From positions 11,601,501 through 11,665,500 of the forward strand of contig NC_085127.1 of assembly GCF_030269925.1 (NCBI RefSeq): a stretch of DNA of 64,000 nucleotides, in the 5' to 3' direction. The DNA is from Bombyx mori (Eukaryota; Arthropoda; Insecta; Lepidoptera; Bombycidae). The notes beneath the pieces are model-generated. The model did not search any database, had not been told where the DNA came from, and worked only from the letters and a program-made list of their open reading frames with translations. This document shows, piece by piece, positions 23,370 to 34,362 of this stretch. Numbering within the stretch: position 1 is the stretch's first letter; each line of letters begins with the position of its first letter. The translations under genes were made by a program, and so were the position numbers.

Positions 23370-25200
23370 ATTTTTTATTACACCTTTTCACTTGATTGGT
23401 ATCTAGATATCAACAATAAAATTCAATAAGCCCGAAGATTTATCTTTCGATGCTGTTATCGTGTATCGGAGCCGGCCATCACTAAATTGTCTCGATCGTG
23501 TAAAAACAAACGTCTCCCTGGGCCGGGCGACCGTGTGGACATCTTCACTTCAGTCATTGCATTCCGGTACAGGCCAGTCAGAGCACAACATCAGTAAGTG
23601 ATTTAATTTAATTAAGTGAGGCAGACAAAGAGATACCTTTTGTATTTAGATGACAGGTTTTCGCGCTCTGTAGCTTGTTAGCCATCAGTAATATTTACGT
23701 ATTTATTTCAAAGAGCACCAAAGTCTATAGACAAAGAGTACCAAACAGTAACGAAGCCCATAGACATCAAAACGAGAATGCCACTTTCCATTTTCAGGCA
23801 GACGTCGCAATTATTGGTTATGCAACCCTTCATGTCAGAAGCGTAGCAGACAACGCAGCTAGATAGATAAAGACATGATGGTGTCCACCTGTCTAGCCTT
23901 TCAATACGCAAACACTATCTGAAGTGTATATTGATTTCCAATAATTCCTTTAAACAGCTCTAAATATTTATCCAACTATCACTGGAGAGATTTTTCTTCT
24001 ATTGTGTTCTAAAAGATCCCGCAATATATCCGGGGTACAGGTCACTTCTACTTCCAATAATAAATATAATTCACAAAGGTACTCCCATCGGAAATGTAGC
24101 CTGGACTCGTGGTATAAGTGCGAAGGTCACTCGAGCAGCGAGGTGACCGCATTACCATAAGAGTCGACTAGAATATTAGTTATCTGATAGGCTTTTAATA
24201 TCACCTAAAAATAGAGGACCGTGCCACATAGATCGAATAGAAGTTTAACTCAAAAATATTTATACGAAATTCATAGTTTAACAATCCTTTGGTAAAATGT
24301 TGATTCTAAAGATTTTATCTTAACGTTCTTCAATCCATAGATCGTCTTTCTACCTGTCAGTTTGGTCATACATAACTGACACCTTCACATACAAAGAGAA
24401 CATTCGGAGTTAATAGATCAACCCTTTGGCGGTCCAATTACGTGTGACGATTTACATTGCGCGTTTTAGACCAACCTAAACATAATTTGTTTTGGTTAGT
24501 TGGTAATGGATGGAATATTACGAGATGTTGTGGTTGTTATCCGTTGACAGTGGTTGGCGAGATAGCTGTGACGTGTGCCTGTCAATCACAATCAGGCTCG
24601 ACCACCCGCACGATTAGGCACTGCGCAACGAAACAATAGTGACATGGAATCGTTGTTGAATTTATTTATTTTCGAAATTATTAATTTACTAAATATTAAA
24701 ATCGTAGTGGTTTAATCATTGATTTGCATCACAGAGAAAAATCGACAAGAAAACTCGAAGCTTTTTTTTTAGAAATTGTACATACAATAACTGTCAACAT
24801 AAAAATTTCGAATTATTATGCATTAGTACACAATAAATATGGTAATGAATTTAATAATTGGTATTGAATAATGGAATTCAAATATTAGTGTTTTAAATAG
24901 AACCAAAAACGGATGAAGATACAAAATACAAGAAGATTGGTACAATGAACATATTGGAGTTATAACACAAGGGCAGTTGATGTCAAGACAGCAGTAGGTC
25001 GTAAATTCAATCCTAATCTAATTATAACCAAATCCCTATGCAGCATGACAAAAGCTATGTAAAGATAAGATAAGCTAGATAAATATATGTCCTACGCACG
25101 TCTTCTTCTTCTTGCTCTTGTGCCTACATAATGTGGGATACATTATGTAGAAGTACATTAATTATAGCTACAAACAATTCCGCTTGCTGAGCCTTTAACA
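23370..25200. other. Unique sequence, no gene recognised
   Basis: About 1.8 kb. A small perfect hairpin (arms CTACATAATGT, 25124-25134 and 25140-25150) is the only structure noted. Confidence 0.4.
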
Positions 25201-25203
25201 AAG

Positions 25204-25395
25204 ATCTACCTATGCTGATAGCCTTGAGAGGCTATTTCAGCTTCGCCTTGACATATAGGTGGGCTCACGGGGCTCAAACCGGGAGTGTTGCTAACACTGG
25301 TCCACTGGCAAGAGCCGTGCTTCACAGAATATACCACTGGATCGGAAACGCGACCCACTGAGAAGATCCGGCGAGAAACTTAGTGGGCTGGATTT
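25204..25395 (-). mobile_element. LINE-type 3' end (family C)
   Basis: Antisense: CCTATGCTGATAGCCTTGAG to AGAAGATCCGGCGAGAAACT; 5' part missing. Confidence 0.75.
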
Positions 25396-25399
25396 GAGA

Positions 25400-26120
25400 C
25401 TATTAATTGTTCTGTTAATGCAATTTTTATTGGTGTACTATAATATTATGTTAAATGATATTTTACCAATGAATACTGTGCTTCAAGCGTAAGCCTTTGG
25501 TCACAATTGGATTAAAACAACCATGTTAAAGTTTCGATGATACGTGGTCTAGAAATTAAATGGTAAAACTATTTTGATTCAAACTGATATTTTGCCGTAA
25601 ATCTTGGTTTTAAGTGAAGGTTCGACTCCACGTATGGCTCTGTTCTCAACGCCAAGCGGCCGGTAGATGCGTAGCGCCTTTTGCTAGGTATCCATTTGTC
25701 TTATCTGCTTCATCTCTCACACACGTGTATACATTGTATGCAGTTTTGCCTTACCATTAGGCTTCGTACAATATTCGATATGTGTGAATATCGGTGTCTA
25801 TTGAAATTGGAAATAGATCAAAGGAAATACTGTTAGCGAACATACTTCAAGAGTCACAGGATTTTAGGGCTTTAGTTGCATTGTGAGAGCGCGATATTTT
25901 TGCGTGACGAAGGGTATATAAATTTGGTATTTAGTGACCAGTGGTCCTGGTCTGCTCGTCTGATGGGTTGTGATACATAATTACCTCGTTACCAACTACC
26001 ACATGATCCATACTCTTGACAACGTGACAAATATATTATAAAAGGGGATCTATGTATGTATTATTTTTGTATATTTCGACGAAAGTTTCAGGAAATTTTT
26101 AGATAGGCTTAATGAAGCGA
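25400..26120. other. Unique sequence
   Basis: No gene or repeat recognised. Confidence 0.4.
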
Positions 26121-26121
26121 C

Positions 26122-26332
26122 CTTTTTTTATTGCTTAGATGGGTGTACGAGCTCACAGCCCATCTGGTGTGAAGTGGTTACTGGAGCCCTTAGACATCAA
26201 CAACGTAAATCCGCCACCCACCTTGAGATATAGCTTCTAAGGTGTCAGTATAGTTACAACGGCTGCCCCACCCTTCAAACCGAAACGCATTACTGCTTCA
26301 AGGCAGAAATAAGCAGGGTGGTGGTACCTACC
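26122..26332 (-). mobile_element. Bm1 SINE, truncated
   Basis: Antisense copy from T tract and TTGCTTAGATGGGTGTACGA to GGTGGTACCTACC. Confidence 0.92.
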
Positions 26333-26339
26333 ATCAAAT

Positions 26340-27230
26340 GATCAAAGTCATATCAAAGATTGTCCAGCAACACGGACCGGATTGACTGGTTGTAGATAAT
26401 TAAAATTGGATGTCTAGCCATTTTCGCTTTTTTGTTTATATCTTTAACAACAACATTATTAACGACAAAAGCAACACATGAAACTTTTTCTATGGTTTAA
26501 CTTCTTGGTTCTTTCTTATCTCAAGCTTTCTCGATTAGTGGACTACATATTTCTGTAAGTCCGGCTTTCATCTTTCAACGGAATATTATATCTGTAATTC
26601 TGCGTTCGTTATTGGTTCTCTTATCTCATGTCAATTTGGTGAAAACCCAACACGCGGACTGTTCACGTATGTAGATATGTATACGTTCATTTGTTTTGCC
26701 TTCTTGTCAATGCGAATTGAAACATAATATCCAATAGGCTTCCAAGTTAGAAGTCAGGGGCGTCAAACGTTACTCGCGAATCAATTGAGCCGTTGAACCG
26801 ACAAGGAGTTGCGCGGGTTCACGTAACCTCCCGCGGGAGGTCGCGACCTCCGACCTCATTGGGCGACCTCGGCACGCCCACCGCCCTGCCTGAAATTCAC
26901 TGAAACGTTAAACAAGTAGGATTAAACTTGATGCTGCTTCCGTTGTCGTTTATAATAATATATATTGCAGAATCTTATTGTAAACGGCGTAAGAGCTATT
27001 TCTATACCGAATAAATTCGTAAGTGATTTTTGATAGTAATTTTTTAAATCTGAAATTAAATCATTTTAGGTACATTCTTCATTTTTCCATGCTTAAGTAA
27101 TACAGTGGCACTGCTTTAGATATTTATTTATTTATTTATATGACATTATTATTATGACATTAGTATCCATGGATTGTGGTTACATTTGTCTTGCCTAACA
27201 TCGGTTCTGCTTTCATTAATATGATCGAGA
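26340..27230. other. Unique sequence with a GC-rich block
   Basis: The block at 26800-26890 is GC-rich with palindromic CCTCCCGCGGGAGG at its core, then GTCGCGACC. No coding exon recognised; a regulatory role is possible but unsupported. Confidence 0.35.
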
Positions 27231-27237
27231 GAGTTGA

Positions 27238-27556
27238 CACCACGTCATTACGGATCCTCCCGATCCATTAACAGTGCTTTTAGGTACCACAAGCACCGGT
27301 CACCGTCCTAGTCGAACCCTTCGCTTGCGATGAAGAGCTCGACGAGCGAATTAACCCATAGACACAGCCCACTGAGTTTCTCGCCGGATCTTCTCAGTGG
27401 GTCGCGTTTCCGATTCGGTGGTAGATTCTGCGAATCACTACTCTTGCTAGGGTCAGTTAGCAACACTCCGGTTTGAGCCCCGTGAGCTCACCTACACACG
27501 TTAGGGTGAAACTGAAATAGCCTCTCAAGGCTATCAGCATAGGTAGGGAAAAAAAA
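27238..27556 (+). mobile_element. LINE-type 3' end (family C), most complete copy
   Basis: Runs from CACGTCATTACGGATCCTCC through CTCGCCGGATCTTCTCAGTG to CTATCAGCATAGGTAGGG and an A run. This copy defines the sense strand and 3' end of the family. Confidence 0.75.
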
Positions 27557-28273
27557 GAGTTGACTAAATACAAACGATTTTTTTTACTTATATATTGGTA
27601 GAACAAAATTGTAAATCTGCCTGGGCCGGTACTACCATCCTGTTTGATTTGGCCGCGAAGCAGTCTCACTTTCTCAACGAGAGTGGTGATGTTGTTATGT
27701 CAGCGGGTTCGTCCATCTACGCAACATCTTTGACTGTACAAGACCACAGGTCAGGTAATAAAAACGTCCATTAACTACTAATTAATAAAATAAAACCTAA
27801 GTCTTTCACAACAACTAAATTGACTGTTGACATTTGATAAAAAAAATTAACAGAGTCTCGAGAATCCATTAACTTTACCGCGTGTGTTAACGTTGATTGA
27901 CGGGCCGGAAAGCAGTCCACGGTTGCCGCGGTCGTGGTGCTTGCGTGAGTGGACAATGGAAGCGACGTGCGTGACCGACCGTTGTCGACTCCTGACCCGC
28001 GCACTGATCGTCAGCCCGCACCTGCTCCGAAACTCTTTTAAAAACGCCTTTATTAGCCTCAGACGTATGTACGTTAGCATGTAACGGAATCTTTGAACGT
28101 GATTTTGAACCCCTTCAAAACGTCGGATTAACTCGAAATTTGGTATACTTATTAAGGGTCGATGACAATTCGATATTACAAAAAATATTGAAATGCAAAT
28201 AAAAAATGAAAAATAAATTTTAATAATAGTTTAAAAAAAGTAACAAAATACGCTTTTATAGAAAATCCAACTA

Positions 28274-28761
28274 AAAAGTATTTATGCTCAAAGCTCTAAG
28301 GAAGCTTCCCAATTAGTCGACAGAGTGCAACGTGGGCACTATCCGACTTCAGTGATGGTTTGGTGGGGTATTAGCTATTAAGGAGTGACTGAGCCATACT
28401 TTTGTGAAAAAGGTGTCAAAACATCAAACAAGTGTATCAAGATACCATTCTTGAGAAGGTAGTGAAGCCCCTTAACAACACCATGTTCAATAATCAAGAA
28501 TGGTCCTTCCAGCAAGACTCGGCGCCAGGTCACAAAGCTCGGTCTACGCAGTGTTGGTTGTTGGAAACGAACGTTTCGGACTTCATCAGAGCTGAAGACT
28601 GGCCGTCGTCTAGTCCCGATCTTAATCCGCTGGATTATGATTTATGGTCAGTTTTAGAGAGTACGGCTTGCTCTAAACGCCATGATAATTTGGAGTCCCT
28701 AAAACAATCCGTACGATTGGCAGTGAAAATGTTTCCCATGGAAAGAGTGCGTTATACTTGA
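28274..28761 (+). pseudogene. maT/Tc1-mariner transposase pseudogene
   Basis: C-terminal half of a Tc1/mariner-superfamily transposase, which cuts and pastes DNA at TA sites with a DDD/E catalytic triad. Visible parts in order: VQRGHYPTSVMVWWGISY, QQDSAPGHKA with the second catalytic Asp, and WPSSSPDLNPLDYDLW with the third acidic residue. I count 33 residues from the QQD Asp to the SPD Asp and 38 to the NPLD Asp. An in-frame TAA at 28379-28381 and a one-base deletion near 28427-28431 break it, and the C-terminus is cut short at 28761. The N-terminal DNA-binding half and the terminal repeats were not found. The pattern is closest to the maT (DD37D-like) group known from Bombyx; the clade is an inference. 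Confidence 0.85.
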
Positions 28762-28980
28762 AATTGTTTTATATTTATGTATTAATTAACACACTGTAAA
28801 AGTAATAAATGTTATTTGCAATAGATTTTTTTTTCCCTTTGTCTCAGTATTTATGGCAAGACTAGGTATAACCCGAGCTAGGTACTGTTTTTTTTTTCTT
28901 TTTTTTTTTTTTTGTCAGCAGGAAATCGCCGGACTTCCGCCCTCCATCCCCAAACAGCGTGGGTCGAGGATAGCCGGCCT

Positions 28981-29426
28981 TCCATCACATCGCAAGGATA
29001 AGACAGACCTCCGGTGCATTCGTATATAGCGATGCAACGGTGTTCGAATCCCGCAGGCGGGTACCAATTGGGTTTTCTAATAAAATACGTTCTTAACAAT
29101 TTTGTTCACGATTGACTTCCACGGTGAAGGAATAACATCAACATAAAAATCAAACCCGCAAAATTATAATTTGCGTAATTACTGGTGGTAGGACCTCTTG
29201 TGAGTCCGCACGGGTAGGTACCACGGCCCCGCCTATTTCTGCCGTGAAGCAGTAATGCGTTTCGGTTTGAAGGGTAGGGCAGCCGTTGTGACTATACTGA
29301 GACCTTACAACTTATATCTCAAGGTGGGTGGCGCATTTACGTTGTAGATGTCTATGGGTTCCAGTAACCACTTAACACCAGGTGGGCTGTGAGCTCGTCC
29401 ACAGATCTAGGCAATAAAAAAAAAAT
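28981..29426 (+). mobile_element. Bm1 SINE, near full length
   Basis: The tRNA-derived head holds AAGGATAAGACAGACCTCCG and the B box GGTGTTCGAATCCCGC, followed by the body and a poly(A) tail ending near 29426. It shows Bm1 is Pol III-type at its 5' end and LINE-like at its 3' end. Confidence 0.92.
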
Positions 29427-29790
29427 GTAGTCGCACCATTAACCCGCCATCTTACCCAGTACCCAACCAATGTTTCTGGCTGTGTAATAATTATCATTCA
29501 ATTGGCCACAATACTGTTTATCATATTTCCGCCAATCGCACTTACAATGGTACTATCCGGTGTGGATTTCGAAGCAACCACCTGCTACATTTCAAACGAA
29601 ATTGCCCATACTAACTATATTACACACAAAGTGATCATTAAAATCAAAATTCCCACGCGTGGACAAAATCACAGCTTGCATACACCTGTTTCAGGGTTTT
29701 TGTTGTGGGGACAGAGAGCACGCAATGTTCTGGCCGAGATTATTTTGTATTCCCACGGGCGTTATCAGAGGACGCTAAAACACCTAGATA

Positions 29791-30226
29791 TTTTTATTGC
29801 ATTGATGGGTGAACGAGCTTACAACCCATCTGATGTTAAGTGGATACCGGAGCCCATAGACATCTACAACGTTAGAAAGTAAATTACCACCTTAAGATAT
29901 GAGTTCTAAAGTCTCAGTAAAACGGCTGCTCCACCCTTTAAACCGCAACGCATTACTGCTTCACGACAGAAATAGGCAGGGTGGTGGTACCTACCCGTGC
30001 GGACTCACAAGAGATCCTACAACCGGTAATTAATTACGCAAATCATAATTTTGCGGATTTGATTTTTATAACACGATGTTATTGCTTCACCGTGGAAGTC
30101 AATCGTGAACATTCGTAAAGTCCGTATTTCATTAGAAATATTGGTACCCGCCTGCGGGATTCGGACACAGGTGCATCGCTCGATACGAATGCACCGGACG
30201 TTTTATCCTTTAGGCCACGATGACTT
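29791..30226 (-). mobile_element. Bm1 SINE, full length
   Basis: Antisense copy from the T-rich tail (TTTTTATTGCATTGATGGGT) to the head ending AGGCCACGATGACTT. The apparent ORF at 29502-29882 runs into it and is not supported as a gene. Confidence 0.92.
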
Positions 30227-30229
30227 CAA

Positions 30230-30770
30230 AAGTCAGGTACACGCCAGTCGTAATACTAAAATCCCTGCGCTACATGACAAGAAGATATGCTGTAACAGGC
30301 CTTACATAATGTGATATTAGAACAAGAAGAATAATTACTATTCTCGTTGATATTCATCAGTAAAGTTAAAATGCCCATTTAAGCTATTTAAAAACAGAAC
30401 AGCTGCATATTAATTGGATCTGTTACTTGAAACCGATAAAACTTGGACTTTTTAGTACAATATTATTGATAAAACAGTGACTTTTCTCATAGACTCGATA
30501 TTATTCACACGGTTTCTGAGTGGCCTTAATTCACTTTACGATAATGATTTCCCGTGTTGACAGCAGCGACGTTCGCTGGTTTTAAGTCGACTTCAAAAAG
30601 GGTTGGTTCTCGATTTGATTGTATTTTTGGGTGTGTTACTAAAACTTTTTTCTAGGTGAACCCATTTAAATTATTAAGTATCTCTTTTGTTTGGAACCTG
30701 GTATTTCTCGTGTGGTCCCATTTAAAGTGTATCTAGATCAGACCAGTCCTTTTTGGGGTTTATTTAATAA
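30230..30770. other. Unique sequence
   Basis: No gene or repeat recognised. Confidence 0.4.
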
Positions 30771-30775
30771 TGTAC

Positions 30776-31436
30776 TTCACGGTCACCGTTCTCGTCGAAC
30801 TAACCCATAGTTTCTCGGCCGGGCTTGGGCGGATAACCCATTGTCTATCATGTCTGCAGATATATTTCGAATTGCTTCAAACTTTCGCGTCTAACTTCCT
30901 TAAGCACGTGATCGCTTACTATAGCTGCGACGGTATGGCTTTGACCACGACGCTAACAATGCGTCGAAGTATTACGAACTCATAAAATATGTACCACACT
31001 GAATTTATGCTAGCTATATTTGTTGCCCACCTTGTGGGAGGCCTACCCACGCTACGTCTTCCAGTACGCGGTCGCCACTCAAGAACCTTCTGGCCCCAAC
31101 GAGGTTCGCGGGGATCTGCTGGATGCAGGCAGCGCAGGACCGGTCTTTGTGGCAAGGCTTGGGGGAGGCCTATGTCCAGCAGTGGACATCCATGGGCTGA
31201 TAGAATAGAATAGAAATATTTGTTGCCCTTCAGCCCACTGAGTTTCTCGCCGTATCTTCTCAGTGGATCGCGATTCCGATCCAGTGGTAGATTCTGCCAA
31301 GCACTGCTCTTGCTAGGGCTAGTGTTAGCAAACTCTCTCAGGTTGAGCCCGTGAGCTCACCTACCCGTCCGAACGTAGCTGGAATAGCCTCTTTTAAAAA
31401 CCAAGCTTAACTATCGACCAGGTAGGCAAAAAATGT
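30776..31436 (+). mobile_element. LINE-type 3' end (family C), interrupted
   Basis: A left piece around 30776-30840 (CACGGTCACCGTTCTCGTCG) is followed by unrelated sequence. The main right piece (31229-31436) runs from CAGCCCACTGAGTTTCTCGC to ACCAGGTAGGCAAAAAA. A second LINE is inserted between them at 31016-31228. Confidence 0.6.
31016..31228. mobile_element. LINE insertion with 5' inversion and 13-bp TSD
   Basis: ATATTTGTTGCCC occurs at 31016-31028 and again at 31216-31228 as a target-site duplication. On the plus strand 31119-31204 encodes a LINE ORF2 C-terminus (WMQAAQDRSLWQGLGEAY, VQQWTSMG, stop), then a GATAGAATAGAATAGAA tail. The preceding 31029-31115 encodes the immediately upstream ORF2 portion (WGQKVLEWRPRTGRRSVGRP) but on the minus strand. 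In intact copies as I recall them these pieces follow each other head to tail. This is the 5'-inversion structure ascribed to twin priming during target-primed reverse transcription. Confidence 0.8.
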
Positions 31437-31492
31437 ATTTTTAATTGATTTAGGCTATATTGATGATATTCTTTTCTATTTTTTAAATTTTT

Positions 31493-31665
31493 TTTATGTC
31501 CTTGTAGGCAGACAACCATACGGTCCACCTGATGGTGAGTGGTTACCGTCGCCCATGGATGTCAGCAACGCCAGGGGCATAGTCAAACCGCTGCCCACCT
31601 TAGTACTCTCCACAAGTCTCGTTTGAAGAAGGACATGTCATAGCACTCAGGATTGGGACGTTATT
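31493..31665 (-). mobile_element. LINE-type 3' tail (family B), longer copy
   Basis: Antisense copy from TGTCCTTGTAGGCAGACAAC through GCCAAACCGC-like sequence into CTCCACAAGTCTCGTTTGAA and GGACATGTCATAGCACT. The latter matches the region upstream of the tail at 545. Confidence 0.65.
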
Positions 31666-31833
31666 ATCAGCAAAATTTTAAGCAGTTACGTTTTTAATAT
31701 ATACCTTAAATATCGCAGCATCCTCAGCCGTGCTCAGCTTGAGGTACTGTGATCGAAATTTCAAATATTTAATTGCAGATGTCTGTCAACTCATGTTATG
31801 CCACGACCAGCAACCAATTTATAAGCTTTGCAG

Positions 31834-32257
31834 TTTTTTTTCCCTTAGGTTGATGGACGAGTTCACAGCCTACCTGGTGTTAAGTGGTTACTGGAGCCCA
31901 TAGACATCTACACACTAAATGCGCCACCCATCCTGAGATATGAGTTCTAAAGTCTTGGTATAGTTATAACGGCTGCCCCATCCTTCAAACCGAAACGCAT
32001 TACTGCTTCACGGCAGAAACAGGCGGGGTGGTGGTACCTTCACAGTACGGACGCACAAGAGGCCCTACCACCGGTAATTACGCAAATTATAATTTTGCGG
32101 GTTTGATTTTTCTTACACGATTTTATTCATGACATGAACATTTGTCAAGTACGTATTTCATTGGAAAAATTGGTACCCGCCTGCGGGATTCGAACACCGG
32201 TGCATCGCTACATACGAATGCACCGGACGTCTTATCCTTTAGGCCACGACGACTTTT
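31834..32257 (-). mobile_element. Bm1 SINE, full length
   Basis: Antisense copy from the T tract to AGGCCACGACGACTTTT, with B-box complement GCGGGATTCGAACACCGG. A stray CCTTTAGGCTGCGACGACA at 32297 looks like a second SINE head fragment. Confidence 0.92.
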
Positions 32258-32612
32258 TGATTTTTGTAATATTATATTTTCCCTTCCCTTCTTAGCCTTT
32301 AGGCTGCGACGACATCAATGCTAAACTATTTAGTAGACTAAATTAAATGAAACAAACGCAAATTAAAATCCATAGAGACATTTCGCTCGTCAATATTTAT
32401 TTTTATTCTTTATACACAATTCCGTTCTCTTACGCGCACCTAATATATTGTATTTTACATTAAACTGTACAATCAATTATTACCGAGAATAAATACATTG
32501 ATTTTTATTATGCAACCTTTGAAGGGATTTTATATATATTAAGTTTTACCTTATCAAGGTATAACGTATCGATAAAAAATAACAATATTACGAAAATTTT
32601 AATGTAGCTATT

Positions 32613-32752
32613 TAGAAAGAGACAAAGGCTGATTTTGTAGAGCGTCATCTCTTTTGTTTGTGCGCGTGTGACGTTTTGTTAATGAATCGTGAATCAAACG
32701 ACAAAGATGGCGCTCTACAACAATGAATAGATTGGTTCTGTTTGTCTCTCTC
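32613..32752. repeat. Imperfect palindromic element (MITE-like)
   Basis: Inner arms 32635-32660 (TTGTAGAGCGTCATCTCTTT...) and 32695-32720 are near reverse complements. Outer arms share AGAGACAAA. No target duplication was found. It lies in the presumed svp 3' flank or 3' UTR on the opposite side from the exon, so it could form an RNA hairpin if transcribed. Confidence 0.6.
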
Positions 32753-32757
32753 ATACT

Positions 32758-33981
32758 AGAGTTGAATATGAGTAAGTTATTGGCGGGAATTCTATATACG
32801 TAAACCATTAAATCTGTCAAAAATTCTGTTAAACTTAAGATATATTGCATTTTATTTATTTCATAAATACAAATGGTTAGTAGTTAAATAAAAACATTTT
32901 GTATGTATTTTTAATTTTTTTTTTATTATTTTATTTTGGCAGTACACATATTAACTGTTTTTTTTTTAAGTTTACTCCCTACTTTCTGAAATACGTGTAG
33001 GAAAGACTTATTGCACACAATTATTTACAACAAATTAATTACACTTACAATTCCTTTTTTTAATGTCTTTTCAACAAAGTCGATAGGATCTTTGTCAAGA
33101 AATTCCATTGCAAAAACATGACATTCGTTTTTGAAGAAATGCGGCTAATTTTGACTGAAAGGCGCCATAGTGCATCAATTCCAACAATAAAAAAAAAGCG
33201 TACACCGCTATTTGTAGATAGTAGTACATAAGGAAAGGTATAGAAAGTATAAAATAAATGCTTTATGGAATCTTAATAAAAACTATAAGGTAGAGCACCA
33301 GTGAAAATAAAAAAAAAGATAAAACACACGCATACAATTAGATAATAGTTTAAATCCCGAACAATGATTGGTTGATTGTATTCCAAAAATTAAAATTAAA
33401 TTAAAATTTTATCATTTTCTTCATGTTACAGACAGACATTGCTATCTTGTTTTTTTGTTTGGCTTTCAATTAAGAAAACACGTGTTATATGTAAAATATA
33501 GGTTTTCTTCTTGAATACATTAATGTAGTATTTTGATTGTAGTTTATTTAAACATGGTTTATATGAGAAGACACGAAGCATTGAAGGCATCGTCGCAGTA
33601 ATTTTTATGCATTCGTTAATGTACTGCATTTAAAATATTATCTATTTCAGTACATCCAAAATATTAATGTTCATTAATTGAACAAAACTTATAGCTATTA
33701 TAAACACATTGCACGAGGATCGCACATTACGTGGCATTAAAACTTTCGAGATTGCTTTTTTTTTTTTGTTTAGTTCATCTAGAGAAACAGAGAAAATTTT
33801 ATAAAATTATCTTTCGTAAAAAACATCCGTCTCTTAAAAACCTAAACATTTACATTAATAGAACATTTTATGTACACTTCATTAAATATTAAATCTATCC
33901 TAAATATATGTTTGTTTTTTTTTTTTACAGAGGAACAAAATAACTTTAACTAATTAACGCTAATGCCCCCTCACTTGAAAG
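32758..33981 (-). other. Repeat-poor svp 3' flank, probable 3' UTR
   Basis: AT-rich, without Bm1, Helitron or LINE fragments, immediately downstream (minus sense) of the svp frame. Several AATAAA-type signals occur in minus sense (TTTATT on plus, for example near 32850 and 33542), so no single poly(A) site can be chosen. The 3' UTR assignment is inferred from position. Confidence 0.4.
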
Positions 33982-34362
33982 TCACTGTTTCATCTCCTGG
34001 ATCGAACACGAGTCCTGACTTCGCGTGTTGAGGAGATTGTCGATGGTCAACGACTTGTGGACTTGTTTCTGCGTCTCGATGGTGCTGGTGGCCACTTCGA
34101 AGCATTCTTCGGTCGTTTTGGGCGCGTAGAACGCTGACAGGGGATCGAATGTGGGGCAGGGGTCGGCTCTCTCGCTTGATCTGCCGCGGGCGAAGTAGTC
34201 CGTTTCGGCGGCCTCTTGGAACTCGCTCGAGGACGTGACGGCGTCCTCAGGCTGAGCCTCGCGCTGGTATCGCTGGAACGGGTCAAACCTCTGGGTCGGC
34301 AGGTACGGCGAAAAGCCGTAGGGCGTGGATCAGGCCGCCGCCAGCTGCCTCCACATCGTATG
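33982..34362 (-). CDS. In-frame downstream extension of svp (readthrough or alternative splice candidate)
   Basis: Continues the svp frame past its stop. After TGA at 34363-34365 there are ten codons (HTMWRQLAAA), a second TGA at 34330-34332, then 115 open codons from TCC at 34329 to TGA at 33982-33984. I count 91/115 codons ending in G or C, against 64/90 in the svp exon before it; the base composition collapses to AT-rich right after the last TGA. The sequence is Phe/Tyr/Pro-rich first (YGFSPYLPTQRFDPFQRY), acidic and serine-rich in the middle, and has SLTIDNLL at 34053-34030, close to the eh1 Groucho-binding motif. No zinc finger, membrane segment or signal peptide. It lacks an ATG near its start, so it cannot be a separate ORF. 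Translation by readthrough or via the 78-nt candidate intron (34366-34289) is inference. The antisense-like shadow frame at 34047-34286 is low-complexity Ser/Arg/Pro and is not preferred. Confidence 0.55.

Noticed and set aside
25124..25150. Small perfect hairpin as a microRNA
   Set aside because: 11-bp arms are too short for a miRNA precursor.
29502..29882. 126-codon frame with a hydrophobic start
   Set aside because: Its last third is antisense Bm1, and no splice sites or family features support it.
34047..34286. 79-codon frame overlapping the svp extension
   Set aside because: Low-complexity Ser/Arg/Pro/Thr composition typical of a shadow frame. The frame continuous with svp has a more natural composition.
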